Assembly: GCA_963786975.1 (NCBI GenBank)
Contig: CAWBBE010000008.1
Coordinates: 372,001-436,000, forward strand
DNA length: 64,000 nt
From: Palsa-506 sp963786975
GTDB lineage: Bacteria > Actinomycetota > Actinomycetes > Streptosporangiales > Streptosporangiaceae
Direction of reading: 5' to 3'
Positions 16,693-27,064 of this stretch are shown here, piece by piece. The position numbers and the translations under genes are program-made. The first letter of the stretch is position 1; every line of letters starts with the position of its first letter. The notes under the pieces are model-generated. The model ran no database searches. It saw only the letters and a list, made by a program, of their open reading frames with translations, and was not told where the DNA came from.

Positions 16693-16947
16693 ATGATCGA
16701 GATCGATCTGCACTCACGAGTGCCGAGCTATCTGCAGCTTGCGGCCATCCTGCGGGCACGGATCCGGTCTGGCGAAATCGCGCCGCGTGACCCGCTGCCC
16801 TCGATCACTTCGCTGACCGGCGAGACCGGCCTGGCGGTCGGCACGGTCCGCAAGGCCATCGGAGTCCTCGTGCAGGAAGGCCTCGCCTACACGGTGCCGG
16901 GCCGGGGCACGTTCGCCACCGGGCCGGCCGGAGGAGGCCGGCGTTGA
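16693..16947 (+). CDS. GntR-family winged-helix regulator (short, YtrA/KorSA-like)
   Basis: 84 residues. It contains only the GntR winged-helix domain: PSYLQLAAILRARIRSGEI, then PLPSITSLTGETGLAVGTVRKAI (recognition helix) and YTVPGRGTFAT (wing). There is no effector domain, as in the shortest YtrA-like members. It probably represses itself and the divergent two-gene unit through the inverted repeats in the 93-base gap (inference). Similar short GntR proteins occur in actinobacterial chromosomes and integrative elements, but no integrative genes are seen here. Confidence 0.88.
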   Translation: MIEIDLHSRVPSYLQLAAILRARIRSGEIAPRDPLPSITSLTGETGLAVGTVRKAIGVLVQEGLAYTVPGRGTFATGPAGGGRR

Positions 16948-17011
16948 CGCTGCCTCGATGCGAGCCGCGGCGGGTGCCGGCCGCGCAACGCCCAGCAGCA
17001 GCCAGCCGTCA

Positions 17012-18430
17012 TTACTGATCCGCCGTGGCCAGCACCCGGCCGGCCGAGATGGCTTCCAGCAGCCGCCGGTAATCCTGCTCGTTCTGGTCGGCATAGCCGA
17101 CCGCGAAGTCCGCGATGGCATGGTCGAAGTCTTCGGTACTGCCGAGATAGCCGGAGATCACGCTGGCCCGCCCGGTCCTGGCGTGCGCGCGGGCAAGCGC
17201 CCAGCCGCAGAGCCTGCCGTAGTAGTTGAGCTGGTGGGGATCCATCAGCTGGACGCTCATGCTGCCCTTCATGTCGCGCAGCTGGCGCACGTAGTAGTCC
17301 TTGACGGTGCTGCCGTTGATCCCGAGGCCGCTCGTCCAGCCGAGGAACGGATCGGTGGCGGCCTGGGTAAGCCGCTGGCCGCGGACCACCCGCTCACCGT
17401 GGTGCTGGTACTCGCTGGCACCGGCGAACGGGGCCAGCACGGACTCCTGCGCCTCCTTCATCTGCAGGAACAGCGGCTCGTCCGGACGGTCGCCGAGCAG
17501 CAGCATGATGAATGCCTCGGTGCCGACCGACCCGACGCCGACGACCTTGCGGGCGAAATCGCCGAAATAGTAGCGGCGCAGCACCTCGCGCCGGTCCTCC
17601 TCCAGTGTCTCCTGGTAGAGCGCGACGGCGTGCTGGAGCTCCCGGAGAATGCCGGGGTGGCGCTCGACCGGGAAGCGGACGATCACCGGGTGGGCCGGCC
17701 GGATCCGGTACTGCCCCTCGACCTGGTCGCACATCTTCAGGAATGCCTTCAGGCTGGTGCGGCGCTGCGCCTTCGCGATGTCCCGGCGGCGGCGCAGCAC
17801 TGCCTCCTTCGGCTGGAGCGCGTCGAAAAGGCTGGTCACCTCGTCGATATCGATCCAGGAGTACCAGACCTTGAGGAAGCGCATCGCCGCGTAGTTGGCC
17901 ATCTCGGTGCGGTAGCTGTGCACGGCCAGCCGGGCCGCGGTCCGGGCGTCGCGGTCGCGGAACTCCCGCTCACGGGCGGCGACGGCGAAACTGGCGGCCA
18001 GGCGCTTGACGTCCCAGTCGAACGGCGCCGGCAGCGTCTCATCGAAATCGTTGACGTCGAAGACCATCCGGCGGTCCGGTGCCGCGAACATGCCGAAGTT
18101 CAGCAGGTGCGCGTCACCGCAGGCCTGCACGCGGATGCCGGACGTGGGGGTATGCGCGAGGTCCCATGCCATCGGCGCGGCCGCGCCGCGGAAGTAGGCA
18201 AACGGCGAGGCGGCCATCCGCCCGTACCTGATCGGCACCAGATCCGGCACCCGGTTGCTGGCCTGCTCCTCAAGGACCGCGACCGGATCCGGCCGGTCCG
18301 GCGGCGGGTCCCACTGGGCATGACTCGACCGGGACGCTATCCGGCGCTGCTCGCGCCCCCGGCTCCGCCACTCCTCCGGCGTGAGCAACTCATGCGGCGG
18401 GGCGAGAACGCCCGGAGACATCCTGCTCAT
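17012..18430 (-). CDS. DUF2252 family protein
   Basis: 472 residues from ATG 18430; the frame extends 32 codons further upstream without support. It contains the family signatures CGDAHLLNFG, FDVNDFDETLPAPFDWDVKRL, YYFGDFARKVVGVGSVGTE and QLMDPHQLNYYG. The HGD-like and DFDE motifs resemble APH/kinase-fold active sites, and the family is regarded as a distant kinase-like group with unknown substrate. It is common in soil actinobacteria, often single-copy or duplicated. GGGGGAT lies upstream as possible ribosome-binding site. It is divergent from the methyltransferase gene. Confidence 0.9.
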   Translation of the reverse strand: MSRMSPGVLAPPHELLTPEEWRSRGREQRRIASRSSHAQWDPPPDRPDPVAVLEEQASNRVPDLVPIRYGRMAASPFAYFRGAAAPMAWDLAHTPTSGIRVQACGDAHLLNFGMFAAPDRRMVFDVNDFDETLPAPFDWDVKRLAASFAVAAREREFRDRDARTAARLAVHSYRTEMANYAAMRFLKVWYSWIDIDEVTSLFDALQPKEAVLRRRRDIAKAQRRTSLKAFLKMCDQVEGQYRIRPAHPVIVRFPVERHPGILRELQHAVALYQETLEEDRREVLRRYYFGDFARKVVGVGSVGTEAFIMLLLGDRPDEPLFLQMKEAQESVLAPFAGASEYQHHGERVVRGQRLTQAATDPFLGWTSGLGINGSTVKDYYVRQLRDMKGSMSVQLMDPHQLNYYGRLCGWALARAHARTGRASVISGYLGSTEDFDHAIADFAVGYADQNEQDYRRLLEAISAGRVLATADQ

Positions 18431-18671
18431 AGGCACCGATCCCCCGATCGTCGCCGCTGCCGGGCAACCTGCCGCGGTCAGCGGAATCAGTTCCCGCTGG
18501 CCAGCCCGGCTGCCCTCGGCCAGCACAGGGCATGATCACGAGTTAGATCCTACGGTGACAAAATTGATCCGCATAGCCGCCAGGAGCGATAACGATTCCG
18601 GCAGGCCGGATGCGCGCAGCCGCCGGCCCGCCCCGGATCGGGTCGTGGCAGCATGGCCCCAGCGGGCGGTG

Positions 18672-19544
18672 ATGGCGGTGACCGGGATGGCTGAGATGGG
18701 CCGTAGCGCCAATGCGGCGCAGGCGCAGCGGTGGAACGGCGAGGGCGGCCGGCACTGGGTCGCGCACCGGGAGCGGCACCTGGCCGGGCACCGTCGGCTT
18801 GTCCCGCACCTGCTGCGCGCGGCGGCCATCTCGCCGGGCGACCGCGTGCTGGACGTCGGCTGCGGGTGCGGCGCGACGACGATCGCCGCGGCGCAGGCGG
18901 CGGGCGGCCAGGCCGCGCAGCCGGGCGCCGCCCTCGGCGTTGACCTGTCCGGGCCGATGCTGGATGTCGCGCGGCGGCTGGCGGCCGAAGCCGGCCTGGC
19001 CAACATCGCGTTTGCCCGCGGCGACGCCCAGGCCTGCCCGCTGCGCCGGAATTCCTGTGACGTGATGATCAGCAGCTTCGGCGTCATGTTCTTCGCCGAC
19101 CCGGCCGCCGCGTTCGCGAACATCGTCGCGGCGCTGCGCAGCCGCGGCCGGCTGGCCTTCCTGTGCTGGCAAGACCAGCTGCGCAACGAGGTGTTCTCGA
19201 TCCCGTTGCGCCCTTTCCTGGCCCGCATGCCGCGGCCCGGGCCGGCCGACGACGGCCTGTTCGCCGACCCGGTCCGGGTCACCAGGCTGCTCTCCGGCGC
19301 GGGCTGCACGGACATCGGGATCGACGCAGTCATCGAGCCGGCCTGGATGGGCGCTGACGTGGCGGACGTGATGAGCTACGTCCGCGGCATGCGGATGGTC
19401 CGCGAGTTCGCCGCCGAGCTCGATGACGAGGCGCTGACCGAGGAAGCACTGGCCGCCATCGCCGAGCAGTACGCCGCCCGGCAGCGCCCGGACGGCGTCT
19501 GGGTCCGCGCCGCCGCGTGGCTGGTCACCGCCCGCCGCGGCTGA
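18672..19544 (+). CDS. Class I SAM-dependent methyltransferase
   Basis: 290 residues from ATG 18672 (ATG 18687 is also possible). The Rossmann SAM-binding motif I VLDVGCGCGATT is at about 59-70; motif II-like LGVDLSGPMLDVARR and the post-I region DAQACPLRRNSCDVMISSFGVMFF follow. It belongs to the Methyltransf_11/25 group (UbiE-like). The acceptor is unknown. It precedes pgi by about 210 bases on the same strand, but no functional link is evident. Confidence 0.85.
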   Translation: MAVTGMAEMGRSANAAQAQRWNGEGGRHWVAHRERHLAGHRRLVPHLLRAAAISPGDRVLDVGCGCGATTIAAAQAAGGQAAQPGAALGVDLSGPMLDVARRLAAEAGLANIAFARGDAQACPLRRNSCDVMISSFGVMFFADPAAAFANIVAALRSRGRLAFLCWQDQLRNEVFSIPLRPFLARMPRPGPADDGLFADPVRVTRLLSGAGCTDIGIDAVIEPAWMGADVADVMSYVRGMRMVREFAAELDDEALTEEALAAIAEQYAARQRPDGVWVRAAAWLVTARRG

Positions 19545-19753
19545 CCGGCCCGGCCCGCCAGAACGGCGGGCGGCCGCGGGACGCCGGGTCCGCCGCCCGC
19601 CCGGGCCCGGGAGCCGGATTCCGGGCCAGCGCCGGATCCGGGCGGATGCCGGGGGCAGCGCCGGCCCGCGGCGCGCCGGGCGCGATGATGTTCGGGGCGG
19701 CCGGCCCGCCCCTACCCGCCCCGCACGCCCGCGCGATCTGGAGGACTCAGCCG

Positions 19754-21382
19754 ATGCCGATTACCCCGCTTCGCGAGCGCCGGTCCTGGAAGGCGCTGGA
19801 GCAGCATTACGCCGAGATCGGCGGCACGCACCTGCGCGACCTGTTCGCCGCCGACCCGGAGCGCGGCGAGCGGATGACCGCCGAGGCGGCGGGCCTGTAT
19901 CTCGACTACTCGAAGAACCGGGTTACCGACGAGACCATCCGGCTGCTCATCGGCCTGGCGCACGAGTCCGGCCTGCCGGAGCGCCGGGACATGATGCTGC
20001 GCGGCGAGCGGATCAACGTGTCCGAGAACAGGCCGGCGCTGCACGTCGCCCTCCGGATGCCGAAGGGCAGCACGCTTGTCGTCGACGGCGTCGACGTGGT
20101 CGCGCAGGTGCATGAGGTGCTCGACCGGATGGCGGATTTCGCCCGCCGGGTCCGGTCCGGCGAGTGGACCGGATTTACCGGCAGCACCATCAAGAACGTC
20201 GTCAACGTGGGCATCGGCGGCTCCGACCTCGGCCCGGTTATGGCGTACGAGGCGCTGCGGCACTACTCGCGGCGTGATCTCACCTTCCGGTTCGTCTCCA
20301 ATGTGGATTCCACCGACTTCGCCGAGGCAACCCGGGACCTGTCGGCCGCGGAGACCCTCTTCATCATCTCGTCCAAGACGTTCGGCACGCTGGAGACGCT
20401 GACGAACGCGCACTCGGCGCGCGACTGGGTAATCCGCGAGCTCGGCTCCGAGCAGGCGATCGCCAGGCACTTCGTCGCGGTGTCCACGAACGCCGAGCGG
20501 GTCGCGGAGTTCGGCATCGACACCGCGAACATGTTCGGCTTCTGGGACTGGGTCGGCGGCCGGTACTCGATGGACTCGGCCATCGGCCTGTCCACCATGC
20601 TGGCCATCGGGCCGGCCAATTTCGGTGACCTGCTAGCCGGGTTTCACGAGCTGGACGAGCATTTCCGGACCGCGCCGCTAGGCGAGAACCTGCCGGTGCT
20701 GATGGGGCTGCTGGCGGTCTGGTACGCCGATTTCTTCGGCGCGCAGACCGCTGCCGTGCTGCCCTACGAGCAGTACCTGAAGCGGTTCCCCGCCTACCTG
20801 CAGCAGCTCACGATGGAATCGAACGGCAAGAGCGTGACCCTGGACGGCGCGCCGGTGGACTACGAGACCGGGGCGGTCTACTGGGGCGAGCCGGGCACCA
20901 ACGGGCAGCACAGCTTCTATCAGCTGATCCACCAGGGCACCAAACTCATCCCGGCCGACCTGATCGGCTTCGGCAATACCCTCAACCCGCTGGGCGAGCA
21001 CCACGACATCCTGTCGTCTAACGTCTTCGCCCAGGCGCAGGCCCTCGCGTTCGGCCGGACGGAGCGGGAGGTCCGCGCCGAGGGAACCCCGCCCGGCGTG
21101 CTGCCGCACCGGGTGATGCCGGGCAACCGCCCGACCAACGTGCTGCTGGCCGAGATACTCACGCCGCGGCTGCTCGGGGTGCTCGTGGCCCTGTACGAGC
21201 ACAGCGTGTTTACCCAGGGCACGATCTGGGGCATCGACTCCTTCGACCAGTGGGGCGTCGAGCTCGGCAAGGTGCTGGCCGCCCAGATCATCCCCGAGCT
21301 GACCAGCGAAGCCGAGCCAGCGCTCCGGCATGACTCGTCCACGAACGCGCTTATCCGGCGTTACCGCAGCCTGAAGAGCTGA
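19754..21382 (+). CDS. pgi: Glucose-6-phosphate isomerase
   Basis: 542 residues. It interconverts glucose-6-phosphate and fructose-6-phosphate in glycolysis and gluconeogenesis. Signatures are complete: GIGGSDLGP (153-161), DWVGGRYSMDSAIGLS (265-280, family signature 1), catalytic Glu355 in TMESNGKS, His386 in GQHSFYQ, and FDQWGVELGKVLA near the C-terminus (signature 2). The length is normal for the long bacterial type. GGAGGA about ten bases before the ATG is the ribosome-binding site; the frame upstream is non-family. The gnd gene follows after 22 bases, so the two form an operon at the glycolysis/pentose phosphate branch. Confidence 0.97.
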   Translation: MPITPLRERRSWKALEQHYAEIGGTHLRDLFAADPERGERMTAEAAGLYLDYSKNRVTDETIRLLIGLAHESGLPERRDMMLRGERINVSENRPALHVALRMPKGSTLVVDGVDVVAQVHEVLDRMADFARRVRSGEWTGFTGSTIKNVVNVGIGGSDLGPVMAYEALRHYSRRDLTFRFVSNVDSTDFAEATRDLSAAETLFIISSKTFGTLETLTNAHSARDWVIRELGSEQAIARHFVAVSTNAERVAEFGIDTANMFGFWDWVGGRYSMDSAIGLSTMLAIGPANFGDLLAGFHELDEHFRTAPLGENLPVLMGLLAVWYADFFGAQTAAVLPYEQYLKRFPAYLQQLTMESNGKSVTLDGAPVDYETGAVYWGEPGTNGQHSFYQLIHQGTKLIPADLIGFGNTLNPLGEHHDILSSNVFAQAQALAFGRTEREVRAEGTPPGVLPHRVMPGNRPTNVLLAEILTPRLLGVLVALYEHSVFTQGTIWGIDSFDQWGVELGKVLAAQIIPELTSEAEPALRHDSSTNALIRRYRSLKS

Positions 21383-21404
21383 CCGCGAGACCTAAGGAGC
21401 AGCG

Positions 21405-22439
<1,035 letters not shown>

Positions 22440-22457
22440 CCCGGCCCGGCCGCGAGC

Positions 22458-22498
22458 GGGCCGCCGCCGCGGGCTGATCGGCCCGGCGGCGGCGGCCC
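22458..22498. terminator. GC-rich hairpin between convergent gnd and CsbD genes
   Basis: GGGCCGCCGCCG (22458-22469) and CGGCGGCGGCCC (22487-22498) are exact complements with a 17-base loop, placed between the gnd stop and the CsbD stop. A shared bidirectional terminator is likely; no U tract. Confidence 0.6.
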
Positions 22499-22507
22499 GG
22501 GCGGGCG

Positions 22508-22681
22508 CTACCGCTTGAACGCGTCCTTGACCTTCTCGCCGGCGTCCTTCAGGTCGCCCTTGGCCTGATCGCCCCGGCCCTCGGCCTCCAGGGACTTGTC
22601 GTCGGTCGCCTGGCCAACCTTTTCCTTGATCTTGCCGGTGCCCTTTTCGACAGCGTTCTTGGCCTTGTCCTGCGTGCTCAT
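22508..22681 (-). CDS. CsbD-like stress-response protein
   Basis: 57 residues starting MSTQDKAKNAVEKGTGK and ending AGEKVKDAFKR. It has the Lys/Ala/Glu/Gly composition and the repeated K-[GA]-x-x-K-E-x-x-G-x-x-x-x-D pattern of CsbD-like proteins (Bacillus general-stress regulon; function unclear). Highly charged with no aromatic core. AAGGGG eight bases before the ATG supports the start. It is often linked to the hemerythrin-type stress genes found next door in actinobacteria; here hemerythrin lies 145 bases upstream on the same strand. Confidence 0.9.
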   Translation of the reverse strand: MSTQDKAKNAVEKGTGKIKEKVGQATDDKSLEAEGRGDQAKGDLKDAGEKVKDAFKR

Positions 22682-22825
22682 CGTGATATCCCCTTCTTGA
22701 TCATGACTTGCCGGTCACCCTGCTGGGTGCCGGGCCTGGCAGCGCCGCGCGGCGACGTCATCCGCGGCCCCGGCCAGCGGCGGCCGCGATCACCGTCGCG
22801 GACATGCGCGGCTGCCTCGCGCTGG

Positions 22826-23326
22826 TCAGGAGATGACGGCGTCAACCGTCTTCTTCAGCGCGCTGGGCTGGGCCGGCGTCCGCGGCGCCTGCTCCCTGGC
22901 CTGCTCCAGCCGGGCTCCGATCTCCTGGAGCTGCTTGCGGCCGAGGCCGGCCCGTACTTTCGGGAACCAGTCCTGCTCCTCTTCCTCGATGTGGTGCGTG
23001 ACGAGCTCGGTCAGCACCGTTACCTTGGCGTCGAAACGCTCCGCGTCGGCCGGCATGGCGTAAAGCTCCGTGCACAGGACGTCGGCGACGTGATGCTCCT
23101 CGTAGGACTCGAGCACGTCGTCGTCAAGTTCCGGCAGCAGCGCGCGTACCTCGGGATACATCACCTCGTTCTCGACGTAGGTGTGCACCGTGAGCAGCTC
23201 GATCAGCTGGCCGACGATCCTGGCCCTGGTCTTGACGGCCCGGTCGCCGGTGGCCTGGAACTCGCGGAACAGCCGCCGGATTTCCTTGTGGTCGGCCTTC
23301 AGGGCCGTGATCGCATCAGCTGACAC
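22826..23326 (-). CDS. Hemerythrin HHE domain protein
   Basis: 166 residues from GTG 23326 (GGAGAG upstream); the longer frame upstream is not family-like. The domain ligands are visible: ALKADHKEIRRLFREF, LLTVHTYVENEVMYPEV, YEEHHVADVLCTEL and LVTHHIEEEEQDWFPKV, giving the His/Glu set for a di-iron site. Such proteins sense or store O2, NO or iron in the cytosol. The tail is Ala/Pro/Arg-rich. Neighbouring CsbD points to a stress-response setting. Confidence 0.92.
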   Translation of the reverse strand: MSADAITALKADHKEIRRLFREFQATGDRAVKTRARIVGQLIELLTVHTYVENEVMYPEVRALLPELDDDVLESYEEHHVADVLCTELYAMPADAERFDAKVTVLTELVTHHIEEEEQDWFPKVRAGLGRKQLQEIGARLEQAREQAPRTPAQPSALKKTVDAVIS

Positions 23327-23503
23327 TAAGTTCTCTCCCCCGGTACGAGTGGCCGGCGCCGTGCGCGCCGTTATCTGCCTGTCCCATACCCGGGCTGATG
23401 CGCCCAAACGGGGCCGGGGTGTGATGCCCGCCACCCCGGAATCCCGGAATACCGGAATGCCGGCGGGCCGCAGCCGGTGCGCTAGCCGACGGCCGCCGCA
23501 ACT

Positions 23504-24410
23504 TCAGCCAAGTGCGGCGGACGGCGCCGCGCGCCGCCGGACGGCATCGATGACAGCCGCGGTGGCCGGCCACGCCTGGGTGCCGGCGCGGACGACGCTC
23601 CACATCCGGCGGTCGATCCTGGCCAGCGCCAGCGGCACCATCCGCACCCGCGCCGCGCCCGGCGCATCGGCGGGCAGCAGGCTCACGCCCTGCCCGGCCA
23701 GCACCAGGTCGATGACCAGCTCCAGGCTGTCCGCCCGGTGCCGGATCCGCGGCTGCCAGCCGGCCAGCGCGCAGAGCCGCTCGGCGAGCTCGTCGTCGCC
23801 CGGGTCCCTTGAGTTGCCGATCCACGACTCGCCGCGCAGGCTCTCCAGGTCAGCCGCGGTGCCGATGCGGGCAGGCACGGCTGATTCCGGCGGCACCGCC
23901 AGCCTCATCGGGCTGCCGCAAAGCAGCGACCGGACGTGCCGCCCGCCGCGCGGGACCAGCGTGTAGTCGTAGACGAAGCCGAGATCGATCTGGCCGGCCT
24001 CCAGCAGCTCGTCCACCTCGGCAGGCTCGCGCTCCTGCAGCTCGACTTCCAGCGCCGGGTACCGGAACGGGCCAGCTCGGCGGCAACCGGCAGCAGGTCC
24101 TGCCGCAGCGCGGTGGTGTACGCGGCGACGCGCACCAGCCCGCTGGGCTGCCCCGGCGGCAGCCAAGTCCAGCTCAGCGGCGGTCATGGCGGCCAGGATG
24201 CCCTCCGCGTGGCCGACCAGCCGCCGGCCGGCAGGCGTTAGCCGGACACGGCGGCCCTCCGCCTCCAGGAGCGGCACTCCGGCCTCACGCTCCAGCGCGG
24301 CCAGCTGCTGGCTGACCGCGGAGGTTCCGTAGCCCGGTGGCCGGGCGACGGCGGACATCGTGCCGAGCCGGGATAGCTCGACCAGCACCCTGAGCCTGCG
24401 GAGTGTCCAT
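23504..24410 (-). pseudogene. LysR-family regulator with several frame disruptions
   Basis: The LysR helix-turn-helix (TMSAVARPPGYGTSAVSQQLAALER and VPLLEAEGRRVRLTPAGRRLV) and the effector domain (LEVELQEREPAEVDELLEAGQIDLGFVYDY, DLVLAGQGVSLLPADA) are recognisable. The frame is broken: an extra G in a GGGG run near 24151-24154, and a missing base near 24068, restore each other and mis-translate about 30 residues that in the correct frame read VRVAAYTTALRQDLLPVAAELA. A further shift near 24400 separates the start MDT from RRLRVLVELSR. It probably regulates the divergent EamA gene. Confidence 0.75.
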
Positions 24411-24482
24411 CAGCCCATCATCCTATTGATTAAACAGTATAGCCAGTAAGCTGCACTAGACGTGAACTATGGCGGGGATCGA
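24411..24482. promoter_or_regulatory. AT-rich divergent promoter region between LysR and EamA genes
   Basis: A 72-base gap containing ATTGATTAAACAGTATAG, strikingly AT-rich for this genome, between a LysR gene and its divergent exporter gene. This is the classic position of a LysR binding site and overlapping promoters. The precise T-N11-A box cannot be fixed. Confidence 0.5.
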
Positions 24483-25438
24483 ATGGAGTCCATGAAGATT
24501 CCTGCGCCCGCCCTGGCCGTGTCGTCCATGCTGTCGGTTCAGACCGGTGCCGCATTGAGCACGCACCTGTTCAAGGCACTCACACCGGCTGGCTCTGCCT
24601 GGCTGCGGCTGGCCATCTCGGCGGTCTTCCTCCTGCTCGTCACCCGGCCGCGGCCCCGCGCCGTCGGCTGGCCAGCTCTGCGCGGCGCGCTGCTGCTCGG
24701 CACCGTGACGGCCGTGCTGACCCTCGCGTTCATCGAGGCGGTGGCCCGGATCCCGCTCGGCACCACGGCCGCCATCGAGTTTCTCGGGCCGCTCGGCGTG
24801 GCCGCTATGCGCAGCCACCGGCGCTCGGCCCTGATCTGGCCGGCACTTGCGCTGGCCGGGGTGATCGGACTGACCGAGCCCTGGCAGGGGCATCTGAACC
24901 TGGCGGGGTGGGCTTCGCCGTGCGGCCGGCCTTCGGCTGGGCCGGGTACATCGTGCTCACCCAGCGGGTCGGCGCGCAGCTCACCGGGCTGCAGGGGCTG
25001 GCGATGTCGCTCGGCACCGCGACTATCGTCGCGGCCCCGCTGGCCGCCTGGCCGGCGCTGCACGGCCTCACCCCGGTGATCGCGGCGCAGAGACTCGGCC
25101 TGGCGGTGCTCGTTCCGCTGCTGCCGTTCTCGCTGGAGCTAATCGCACTGCGGCGGATGCGGGTGGCCGCGTTCGGCACCCTGATGGCGCTGGAGCCCGG
25201 CATCGCGGTACTGATCGGCTTGCTGCTGCTCGGGCAGCTCCCGGCCGCCTGGCAGGCCGCCGGGGTGGTACTGGTCGTCGTCGCCGGCATCGGCGCCCAG
25301 CGCGCCTCACCCGCGCCGCCGGCCGCGCAGCACGCCGCGCCCGCGGCAGCGGAAGGCCCGCCACCGCGGGCCAGCGTCCTCGTCCCGGTGGAGGCAGCCG
25401 CGCACCGCGAGCCCGCCCGGTGCGACGCGGGCGGCTGA
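24483..25438 (+). pseudogene. EamA/RhtA-type DMT exporter broken by a frameshift
   Basis: Two frames together encode a 10-helix drug/metabolite transporter: the first from ATG 24483 (HLFKALTPAGSAWLRLAISAVFLLL, TVTAVLTLAFIEAVARIPLGTTAAIEFLGPL) to HLNLAG, the second continuing GFAVRPAFGWAGYIVLTQRVG to LLLLGQLPAAWQAAGVVLVVVAGI. The join is at the GGGG of 24905-24908, where one missing G would restore the frame. RhtA-like members export threonine/homoserine or related metabolites. LysR control from the divergent gene is likely. Sequence error or recent loss of function. Confidence 0.8.
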
Positions 25439-25598
25439 CCGGGCCGGGCCGGCTTCGCCGCTGAATACGGCTTTATCGGCCAGCCGGCGGATGTCTCTGC
25501 CGGGTGCGCGACCGCATGCTGGAGCACGTCCAGCCCGTGATGGCTGTCCGCCGCGGCCCGCCGGGCCGGGCGGCCGGTCATCAGGCCGAGGAGGAATC

Positions 25599-25886
25599 AT
25601 GCATCCAGTAGTACTGCGGGACGTGGCCGCCGAGCACGTCCGCGGCCTGGCCGCGGTCGCGGCCGCGGCCAGGCTGGCGCGCCGGGTGCGGCCCGCGCGA
25701 CCGCCGGCGACGGCCGGGCAGCCGGCCCGCCCGGCCGCCCGGCCGGCCGAGCCCGGTCGCCGGCCCGTCAGCAGGCCGGCGGCCACGGCGGCAGACGCCG
25801 GCTACCCGCGGCTGCCCGGCGAGCCGCTGGCGGACAGCCCCGCGGCGGCCGCCGAACGGGATCTGGCCGGCCAGCGGACCGCGTAG
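25599..25886 (+). CDS. Small Ala/Arg/Pro-rich hypothetical protein
   Basis: 95 residues. GAGGAGGAA just before the ATG is a very strong ribosome-binding site. The first 30 residues (HPVVLRDVAAEHVRGLAAV) could form an amphipathic helix; the rest is low-complexity Ala/Arg/Pro. I do not recognise a family; similar short proteins of this composition are frequent in actinomycetes. Confidence 0.5.
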   Translation: MHPVVLRDVAAEHVRGLAAVAAAARLARRVRPARPPATAGQPARPAARPAEPGRRPVSRPAATAADAGYPRLPGEPLADSPAAAAERDLAGQRTA

Positions 25887-26081
25887 CCGGGCCACCGCGC
25901 CGGCCGCGGCCTGGGACCGGCACGGTACGGCTGACCTGGGCCAGAGCCATCGGCGGGCCGATGCGCGATGCCGGGGCCTGGCGTTACCGCGCGGGCGGCT
26001 GCCGGGCCCGCCGCCCGGGCCGGCCGGGCGGCACAACCCGGCCGCGATCGGGACAACCCGGCGGCGGCTACCGTAGGCCCG

Positions 26082-26949
26082 GTGCGGATAGCGACCTGGA
26101 ACGTCAATTCGGTCCGGCAGCGGGTGCCGCGGCTGCTGCCCTGGCTGGACCAGCGGCAGCCGGACGTGGTCTGCCTGCAGGAGACCAAGCTCGCCGATGA
26201 CGCGTTCACGCGGCTGCTCGGCGGCGAGCTGGCCGGCCGCGGCTATACGGTCGGCCTGCACGGCGAGGCCCGGTGGAACGGCGTGGCGATCCTGTCCAGG
26301 ACGGGCCTGGACGACGTCAGGACCGGGCTGGCCGGCGCGCCCGGCTTCCCCGACCCGGAGGCGCGCGCGGTGGCCGCGACCTGCGGCGGCATCCGGGTGC
26401 ACTCGCGTCTACGTGCCGAACGGGCGGTCACCGGACTCCGACGCATTACCAGTACAAGCTCGGCCTGGCTGGCGGCGCTGCGCGAGGTGCTGGCCGCCGC
26501 GCCCGGCGGCCGCGATCGTATGCGGGGACATGAACATCGCGCCGGCCGATGCCGACGTGTTCGATCCGCAGGCCTACGCCGGGCAGACCCACGTCACCGC
26601 GCCGGAGCGGGCGGCGCTGGCCAGCCTGCGCGCACTCGGCCTGCATGACGTGCTGCGGGACCGCTGGCCGGGCGAGCGGGTCTTCACCTACTGGGACTAC
26701 CGGGCCGGGATGTTCCACCGGGACCTGGGCATGCGGATCGACCTGGTGCTCGCCACCGCCCCGGTGGCGGGCCGGGTGCGCGCGGCCTGGGTGGACCGGC
26801 AGGCGCGCAAGGGCACCGCGCCGAGCGACCATGCCCCGGTGATCGTCGACCTGGACGAGGCGCCGGACGGCGACATCGGGCCGGTCGTGCCGCCGTCCTC
26901 CGCGCCGGCGGTCAGCCCCGGCTCGGTCCGGCTGCCCCAGTCGCGGTGA
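26082..26949 (+). pseudogene. Exonuclease III family protein with four frame disruptions
   Basis: The N-terminal frame from GTG 26082 (RIATWNVNSVRQRVPRLLPWL, VCLQETKLADDAF, EARWNGVAILSR) and the C-terminal frame (GDMNIAPADADVFDP, YWDYRAGMFHRDLGMRIDL, PSDHAPVIVDL) are clearly exonuclease III/AP endonuclease (Mg2+-dependent EEP fold) with all catalytic motifs. Between 26406 and 26511 the sequence has four one-base insertions (near 26406, 26443, 26462 and 26511); removing them restores VYVPNGRSPDSDHYQYKLAWL. Such clustering in one gene is striking. Role if intact: base-excision DNA repair. TACCGT lies seven bases before the GTG. Confidence 0.8.
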
Positions 26950-27064
26950 CCCGCGGCCGGGCACCTCTGATCGCGTATCGGCCGGACCGGGACGCCGGCG
27001 TCATCATCTTCCACCAGGCGCCGCCCGGTACTTCCAGCAAATCCTCCGGCACGACTGCGAGCAC

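Noticed and set aside
19517..19753. Upstream in-frame extension of pgi
   Set aside because: The extra residues are Gly/Pro/Arg-rich and the pgi family start and GGAGGA site are at 19754.
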